Below are positions 5,883-8,797 of a stretch of DNA of 8,797 bases, piece after piece. Numbering within the stretch: the stretch's first letter is position 1; every line of letters begins with the position of its first letter. The stretch lies in assembly GCA_050744165.1 (NCBI GenBank), contig JBOGGN010000245.1:1-8797 (forward strand), in the 5' to 3' direction. The notes beneath the pieces are model-generated. The model saw nothing but the letters and a program-made list of their open reading frames with translations, was not told where the DNA came from and made no database searches. Origin of the DNA: JBOGGN01 sp050744165. GTDB taxonomy: Bacteria > Actinomycetota > Acidimicrobiia > Acidimicrobiales > Palsa-688. A program made the position numbers and the translations under genes.

Positions 5883-7022
5883 ATGAGCACCCCTCTTCCG
5901 ACCGATATACGCATTCCTGACGACCTCCTGCCCGCCGACGGACGCTTCGGCTGCGGGCCCTCCAAGGTCCGCCCGTCTGCGTTGTCAGCGCTGGCCGCCA
6001 CGGGTCGCTCCTACATGGGGACCAGCCACCGGCAGGCGACCGTGAAATCAGTGGTCCGGCGGCTGCGCCAAGGTCTGACCGAGCTGTTCGACCTTCCCGA
6101 GGGCTACGTGGTCGCCCTCGGCAACGGCGGCGCCACCACCTTCTGGGACATCGCCACCTGTTGCCTGATCGAGCGGCGCAGCCAGCACCTGGTCTTCGGC
6201 GAGTTCTCCACCAAGTTCGCGGCCGCCGCCACCGCCGCCCCCCACCTCGAGGCTCCCGATCTGGTCAAGTCGGCCACCGGGACTCACCCCTCGCCGGTCG
6301 CGGTGCCCGATGTCGACCTGTACGCCCTGACCCACAACGAGACCTCGACCGGGGTGATGATGTCGTCGCTCGGCCGGCCGGGAGGCGCCGACGGGGGTGC
6401 GCTGGTGGCGGTGGACGCCACGTCTGGCGCCGGCGCGCTGACCTTCGACCCGGCCGAGGTGGACGCCTACTACTTCTCGCCCCAGAAGTGCTTCGGGTCC
6501 GACGGCGGACTCTGGGTGGCGCTCCTTTCCCCGGCGGCGGTCGACCGGGTGCGGCGCATTGCCGGCACCGGCCGCTGGATCCCCGCTTCGCTCGACCTCG
6601 GCATCGCGCTCGACAACAGCGAGCTCGACCAGACCTACAACACCCCGGCTCTCGCCACACTGTGGCTGCTCGGCGACCAAGTAGGTTGGATGTTAGAAAA
6701 TGGGGGGCTTTCGTGGTCAGCCGGCCGGAGCTCCAGTTCCGCCTCCATCCTGTACGAGTGGGCCGAGGCGTCGGCGTACGCCAGTCCCTTCGTGGCCAAG
6801 CCGGACGAACGCTCCCTGGTGGTGGGGACGATCGACCTCGACCCTTCGATCTCCGACAAGGCCGTGTGCCAGGCACTGCGGGCCAACGGCATCGTGGACA
6901 CCGAGTCCTACCGGAAGTTGGGGCGCAACCAGCTGCGGGTCGGGATGTTTCCCAACGTCGACCCCGAGGACGTGGAAGCCCTCACCCACTGCGTCGACTA
7001 CGTGGCCGAGCGGTTGGGGTAG
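5883..7022 (+). CDS. serC: Phosphoserine aminotransferase, actinobacterial type
   Basis: Transaminates 3-phosphohydroxypyruvate with glutamate to give 3-phosphoserine, the second step of serine synthesis and the one following SerA; SerC enzymes may also serve pyridoxine synthesis. The 379 residues match the mycobacterial SerC subfamily along their length: DGRFGCGPSKVR (19-30), GTSHRQA (46-52), LGNGGATTFWD (79-89), AHNETSTG-like THNETSTG (150-157), VDATSGAG (177-184), the cofactor lysine K202 in YYFSPQKCFGSDGGLW, QTYNTPALATL (250-260) and NGIVDTESYRKLGRNQLRVGMFP (335-357). ATG 5883 gives the expected length; the frame stays open far upstream through the antisense of the aminotransferase, but that stretch has no SerC similarity. 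There is no clear ribosome binding site, so the message may be leaderless. Confidence 0.95.
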   Translation: MSTPLPTDIRIPDDLLPADGRFGCGPSKVRPSALSALAATGRSYMGTSHRQATVKSVVRRLRQGLTELFDLPEGYVVALGNGGATTFWDIATCCLIERRSQHLVFGEFSTKFAAAATAAPHLEAPDLVKSATGTHPSPVAVPDVDLYALTHNETSTGVMMSSLGRPGGADGGALVAVDATSGAGALTFDPAEVDAYYFSPQKCFGSDGGLWVALLSPAAVDRVRRIAGTGRWIPASLDLGIALDNSELDQTYNTPALATLWLLGDQVGWMLENGGLSWSAGRSSSSASILYEWAEASAYASPFVAKPDERSLVVGTIDLDPSISDKAVCQALRANGIVDTESYRKLGRNQLRVGMFPNVDPEDVEALTHCVDYVAERLG

Positions 7023-7027
7023 GGGTA

Positions 7028-7068
7028 GAGGCTAGAGAGGGCCCTTTTGGCGCCGGTCGGCTAGCCTC
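7028..7068 (+). terminator. Inverted repeat after serC
   Basis: GAGGCTAG (7028-7035) and CTAGCCTC (7061-7068) are perfect 8-bp arms around a 25-nt interior that is itself GC-rich, beginning 6 nt after the serC stop codon. It can end serC transcription ahead of the fluoride riboswitch. No T-tract follows, so this is a moderate call. Confidence 0.45.
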
Positions 7069-7080
7069 CGGGGTCGCTTA

Positions 7081-7132
7081 CAGGCGATGGAGCTCGCCTC
7101 TAACCGCCGGTGTTCCGGCTGATAGCCCCTAC
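7081..7132 (+). promoter_or_regulatory. Fluoride riboswitch aptamer (crcB motif)
   Basis: The conserved elements of the crcB-motif RNA occur in order: AGGCGATGGAGCTCGCC (7082-7098), TAACCGCC (7101-7108), a GCCGG/CCGGC hairpin (7106-7110 with 7115-7119), then CTGATAGCCCCTAC (7119-7132). GGCGA (7083-7087) pairs with TCGCC (7094-7098). The loop GGAGC (7089-7093) can form the family's pseudoknot with GCCCC (7125-7129), with one A-C mismatch. This RNA class binds fluoride through Mg2+ ions and switches on fluoride-resistance genes. It lies 42 nt before a fluC gene, which settles the assignment. Confidence 0.95.
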
Positions 7133-7162
7133 GTGACGGCCCGAACGCAGTAACAACCGCAC

Positions 7163-7174
7163 GGAGGTGAGCTC
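7163..7174 (+). promoter_or_regulatory. Ribosome binding site and switching strand of the fluoride riboswitch
   Basis: GGAGGTGAGCTC (7163-7174) contains the strong Shine-Dalgarno sequence of the first fluC gene and ends directly at its ATG. It is complementary over all 12 bases to 7090-7101 in the aptamer (ten Watson-Crick pairs and two G-U pairs: 7096-7168 and 7101-7163). Pairing there would break the GGCGA/TCGCC aptamer helix, so the two folds exclude each other. This predicts control of translation: closed without fluoride, open with it. Confidence 0.75.
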
Positions 7175-7723
7175 ATGGGCAGAGATGGGACCTCGGCTGC
7201 GGACGGCACCCCGGCGGAGATCCGGCGCCGGCTCCGGCCCGACGTGCTCGCCGCCGTCGCCGCCGGTGGCGCCCTCGGGGCGCCCGCCCGCTACGAGATG
7301 ACCCGACTCATCCACGTGACCAAAGGCGGGTTCCCGTGGGCCACGTTCTGGACCAACGTCTCCGGAAGCCTGGTGCTCGGGTTCGTGTTGGTGCTCATCA
7401 TCGAGGGCTTCCCGCCCAGCCGGTATTTGCGCCCGTTCCTCGCCACCGGGTTCCTCGGCGCCTACACCACCTTCTCGACTTTCATGGTCGACACCGCCAC
7501 CCTGACCAAGGACGGCCACGCCGACGTTGCGGCCAGCTATCTGGTGGCCAGTCTCGTGGTCGGTCTGGTCGCCGTCTGGGTCGGGATGATGGCGGGCAGG
7601 CTGGTACCCGCCGGGGACGGGCACCACGGCCCCGACGGGCACCACGGCCCCCATGGCCGCCACGGCCCCCATGGCCGCCACGGCCCCCATGGGCGCCACG
7701 GCAGCGCGGTGGGGTCCAGGTGA
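7175..7723 (+). CDS. crcB: Fluoride channel subunit FluC/CrcB with His-rich tail
   Basis: Fluoride export channel subunit in the cytoplasmic membrane. FluC proteins form antiparallel dimers with two fluoride pores and a central Na+. Four membrane segments are seen at about 23-40, 58-78, 86-107 and 118-141. Family motifs are GGALGAPARY (31-40), TFWTNVSGS with N61 (58-65) and GFLGAYTTFSTF (92-103) with the pore phenylalanines F100 and F103. At 182 residues it is longer than the usual 120-130. The excess is a 22-residue charged N-terminus and a C-terminal tail (147-177) of G-x-H-G-P-x repeats with ten histidines. Basic residues before segment 1 and in the loop between segments 2 and 3 suggest both ends face the cytoplasm. 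The start is fixed by GGAGGTGA 5 nt upstream. The gene overlaps the next fluC gene by 4 bases. Confidence 0.95.
   Translation: MGRDGTSAADGTPAEIRRRLRPDVLAAVAAGGALGAPARYEMTRLIHVTKGGFPWATFWTNVSGSLVLGFVLVLIIEGFPPSRYLRPFLATGFLGAYTTFSTFMVDTATLTKDGHADVAASYLVASLVVGLVAVWVGMMAGRLVPAGDGHHGPDGHHGPHGRHGPHGRHGPHGRHGSAVGSR
7619..7702 (+). repeat. 18-bp coding tandem repeat for the His-rich FluC tail
   Basis: About 4.7 copies of an 18-bp unit encode G-H-H-G-P-D, G-H-H-G-P-H, then twice G-R-H-G-P-H, and a partial G-R-H-G. The third and fourth units (7655-7672, 7673-7690) are identical. The period is a multiple of three, so changes in copy number would keep the frame. The repeat lies only in the tail after the last membrane segment. 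Confidence 0.9.
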
Positions 7724-8094
7724 TCACGATCTGGATCGGCTTGGTCGTGGCCGGCGCCATCGGTGCGCCCTGCCGGTACCTGCTCGACGGGCTCGTGCAG
7801 GACGCAACCGGGTCCCACCTCCCCTTCGGGACCTTCCTCATCAACGTCAGCGGATCCTTCCTGCTGGGCGTGATCACCGGCGCCGCCCTCTATCACGCCT
7901 TCCCGGCAACGCCCAAGGTCATCCTGGGCACCGGGTTCTGCGGGGCCTACACGACCTTCAGCACCTGGACCTTCGAAACCGTCCGGCTCTGGCAAGAGGA
8001 GGCGCCCGGGCCTTCGGTGATCAACGCCGGGCTCAGCCTGCTGGCCGGCTTGGCCGCGGCAGGGGTCGGCTTGGCTGTGGCCGCCGCCCTCTGA
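7720..8094 (+). CDS. crcB: Second fluoride channel subunit FluC/CrcB
   Basis: A 124-residue FluC subunit, the normal family length, with four membrane segments (about 3-18, 37-57, 66-84 and 100-123). Motifs are GAIGAPCRY (12-20), TFLINVSGS with N42 (38-46) and GFCGAYTTFSTW (72-83). The first pore phenylalanine is kept (F80), while the second position is tryptophan (W83). It starts at GTG 7720, overlapping the stop of the first fluC gene (GTGA), so the two are translated together. Its N-terminus lacks the basic residues of the partner, and its arginines sit in loops 1 and 3. The pair may therefore insert in opposite orientations and form a heterodimer, as is known for other paired fluC genes. 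Confidence 0.94.
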   Translation: MITIWIGLVVAGAIGAPCRYLLDGLVQDATGSHLPFGTFLINVSGSFLLGVITGAALYHAFPATPKVILGTGFCGAYTTFSTWTFETVRLWQEEAPGPSVINAGLSLLAGLAAAGVGLAVAAAL

Positions 8095-8437
8095 CCGCAC
8101 CTTCCTTGGCCGGCGACCGCGACAGTTCGCCCGGTCCGTGGCCCGGTCCGTTGTGACGGCGGCCCAACATCAGCGTGGCTTACGGCGCGGCGGCGGGATT
8201 TAGGTGACGACTAGAGCGAAGCTCCGCCCCATTCGGGATCGAGCGGGTCAACTCGTTGCGTTCGGCCAATTGACCGCATTCTTGACCGCGTTTGATGAAC
8301 TTGGTGCGCGAAACGGTCGTACAGCTGCACCAAACGCGGCCAAGTTCACCAAACGCGGCCAAGTTCACCAAACGCGGCCAGGTTGAGCCGCCCTCCGGGA
8401 GCCGCCACCGCGGACTCGCAGTCGACTGGACCATTAT
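8095..8437. other. Gene-free stretch with repeats after the fluC pair
   Basis: No convincing gene was found on either strand. A weak dyad GGCGA (8112-8116) / TCGCC (8127-8131) lies soon after the second fluC stop and could end its transcript. GCCCGGTCCGT is repeated directly at 8129-8139 and 8141-8151. From 8281 to 8384 comes a cluster of 19-bp repeats. Short open frames cross the area, but they resemble no known protein, and the 19-bp period is not a multiple of three. Confidence 0.5.
8281..8384. repeat. 19-bp direct repeats with an inverted copy
   Basis: The unit CACCAAACGCGGCCAAGTT occurs three times head to tail at 8328-8346, 8347-8365 and 8366-8384; the last has one change (AAGTT to AGGTT). 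Upstream, 8281-8304 is an inverted version: its reverse complement matches 8340-8363 at 22 of 24 positions. Both differences would be G-U pairs in RNA from the minus strand, so that strand could fold into one long hairpin. A degenerate TTGACCGC copy lies at 8270-8277. This could be a protein-binding array, an RNA hairpin or a small mobile repeat. Confidence 0.85.
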
Positions 8438-8466
8438 TTGACATCGAAGCGTTTGATATCTATCAT
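8438..8466 (+). promoter_or_regulatory. Near-consensus housekeeping promoter
   Basis: TTGACA (8438-8443), a 17-nt spacer and TATCAT (8461-8466) match the primary-sigma consensus at 11 of 12 positions with ideal spacing. The area is AT-rich compared with its surroundings. Transcription would start near 8473, giving a short 5' leader with AGGAGG. The spacer holds an imperfect dyad (ATCGAA / TTTGAT, 8443-8457) that could bind a regulator. Confidence 0.8.
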
Positions 8467-8496
8467 TCCTGGAAGGACCCGAAATAGGAGGACCTG

Positions 8497-8797
8497 ATGC
8501 ACACCGTCGATGAGTTCCTGACTACCTGGGCCGGCGCCGAGCTCGCCGGCGACGCCGACGCCCTTGACCAACTGCTCCACGCCGACTTCGTCGGCGTCGG
8601 CCCGCTCGGCTTCGCGCTGCCCAAACAGGCGTGGCTCGGCCGCTACCGGGGCGGTTCGCTCCGCTACGACCGCTTCGACCTCGACGAGGTCCAGACTCGG
8701 GTCCACGACCGGGCGGCCGTCGTCACCGCACGCCAGAACCAACGCGGCACCGCCCAGGGCCACCCCATCCCGGAGGCAGCCCGGGTGACACTCGTTC
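8497..8797 (+). CDS. NTF2/SnoaL-like protein, N-terminal part (runs off window)
   Basis: The first 100 residues of a small soluble protein. The opening helix and pattern (VDEFLTTWAGAELAGDADALDQLLHADFVGVGPLGFALPKQAWLGRY), then YDRFDLDEVQTRVHDRAAVVTARQNQRGTAQGHPIPEAARVT, are typical of the NTF2-like fold, DUF4440/SnoaL-like group: an amphipathic helix, a D-x-L-x-x-L-L-x-x-D-F-V-G-x-G-P turn and strands with V-x-x-R/D-x-A-V-V-T. Members include ketosteroid-isomerase-like enzymes and many proteins of unknown role, so no reaction is assigned. ATG 8497 is supported by AGGAGG (8487-8492) and by the strong promoter upstream. About 20-30 residues are probably missing at the C-terminus. Confidence 0.8.
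   Translation, partial: MHTVDEFLTTWAGAELAGDADALDQLLHADFVGVGPLGFALPKQAWLGRYRGGSLRYDRFDLDEVQTRVHDRAAVVTARQNQRGTAQGHPIPEAARVTLV

Noticed and set aside
6161..7153. 330-codon plus-strand frame overlapping serC
   Set aside because: Out of frame with serC, Arg/Pro-rich shadow, and it runs through the riboswitch aptamer.
7336..7719. Upstream extension of the second fluC frame
   Set aside because: Overlaps the first fluC gene in another frame; FluC similarity starts at GTG 7720, where the GTGA overlap explains the start.
8165..8260. Possible tRNA-like fold in the gene-free stretch
   Set aside because: No T-loop or acceptor stem consensus could be placed on either strand.
8281..8384. CRISPR array
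   Set aside because: The 19-bp units abut with no unique spacers between them, and no cas genes are present.
8180..8434. 84-codon minus-strand frame through the 19-bp repeats
   Set aside because: The repeat period is not a multiple of three, so repeats do not give repeated peptides. No ribosome binding site and no known domain was seen.
8434..8763. 109-codon minus-strand frame opposite the NTF2-like gene
   Set aside because: The plus-strand gene has a strong promoter, a Shine-Dalgarno sequence and family motifs; the opposite frame is its shadow.

Overview
The window is high-GC DNA whose genes look actinobacterial: an actinobacterial-type phosphoserine aminotransferase, a long-form SerA with an ACT domain, a small membrane-anchored protein ending in a sunset-like domain, and several start codons that seem to sit at the transcription start (leaderless). 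The species cannot be named from the sequence.

Layout. (1) 1-866, minus: 5' part of leuA, preceded on the same strand by an apparent leucine attenuator: a 13-residue leader peptide with three consecutive Leu codons (969-1010), a hairpin (943-967) and an intrinsic terminator with a U-rich tail (905-937). (2) 1075-1482, plus: a small membrane-anchored protein, divergent from leuA. (3) 1504-2882, plus: two consecutive VapBC-type toxin-antitoxin modules (Phd/VapB antitoxin plus PIN toxin), each with a palindromic operator at the antitoxin start. A dyad at 2897-2921 may end transcription from both sides. (4) 2942-5873, minus: serA and a class I aminotransferase. Divergent serC (5883-7022) starts only 9 bp from the aminotransferase start. 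(5) 7081-8094, plus: a fluoride riboswitch followed by two overlapping fluC/crcB genes; the first encodes an unusual histidine-rich repeat tail. (6) 8095-8496: gene-free, with a cluster of 19-bp direct and inverted repeats and a near-consensus promoter for a NTF2/SnoaL-like gene (8497 onward) that runs off the window.

How it fits together. SerA and SerC carry out the first two steps of serine synthesis from 3-phosphoglycerate; the phosphatase SerB is not in the window. The aminotransferase between them probably serves amino-nitrogen exchange. LeuA commits carbon to leucine and appears to be tuned by leucyl-tRNA supply. The FluC pair is a fluoride exporter switched on by fluoride through the riboswitch, apparently by releasing a sequestered ribosome binding site. 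The toxin-antitoxin modules are accessory cargo between the two amino-acid loci. The most noteworthy items are the fluoride switch with its 12-bp alternative helix over the ribosome binding site, the His-rich tail on the first FluC subunit, the leucine leader, and the 19-bp repeat cluster.
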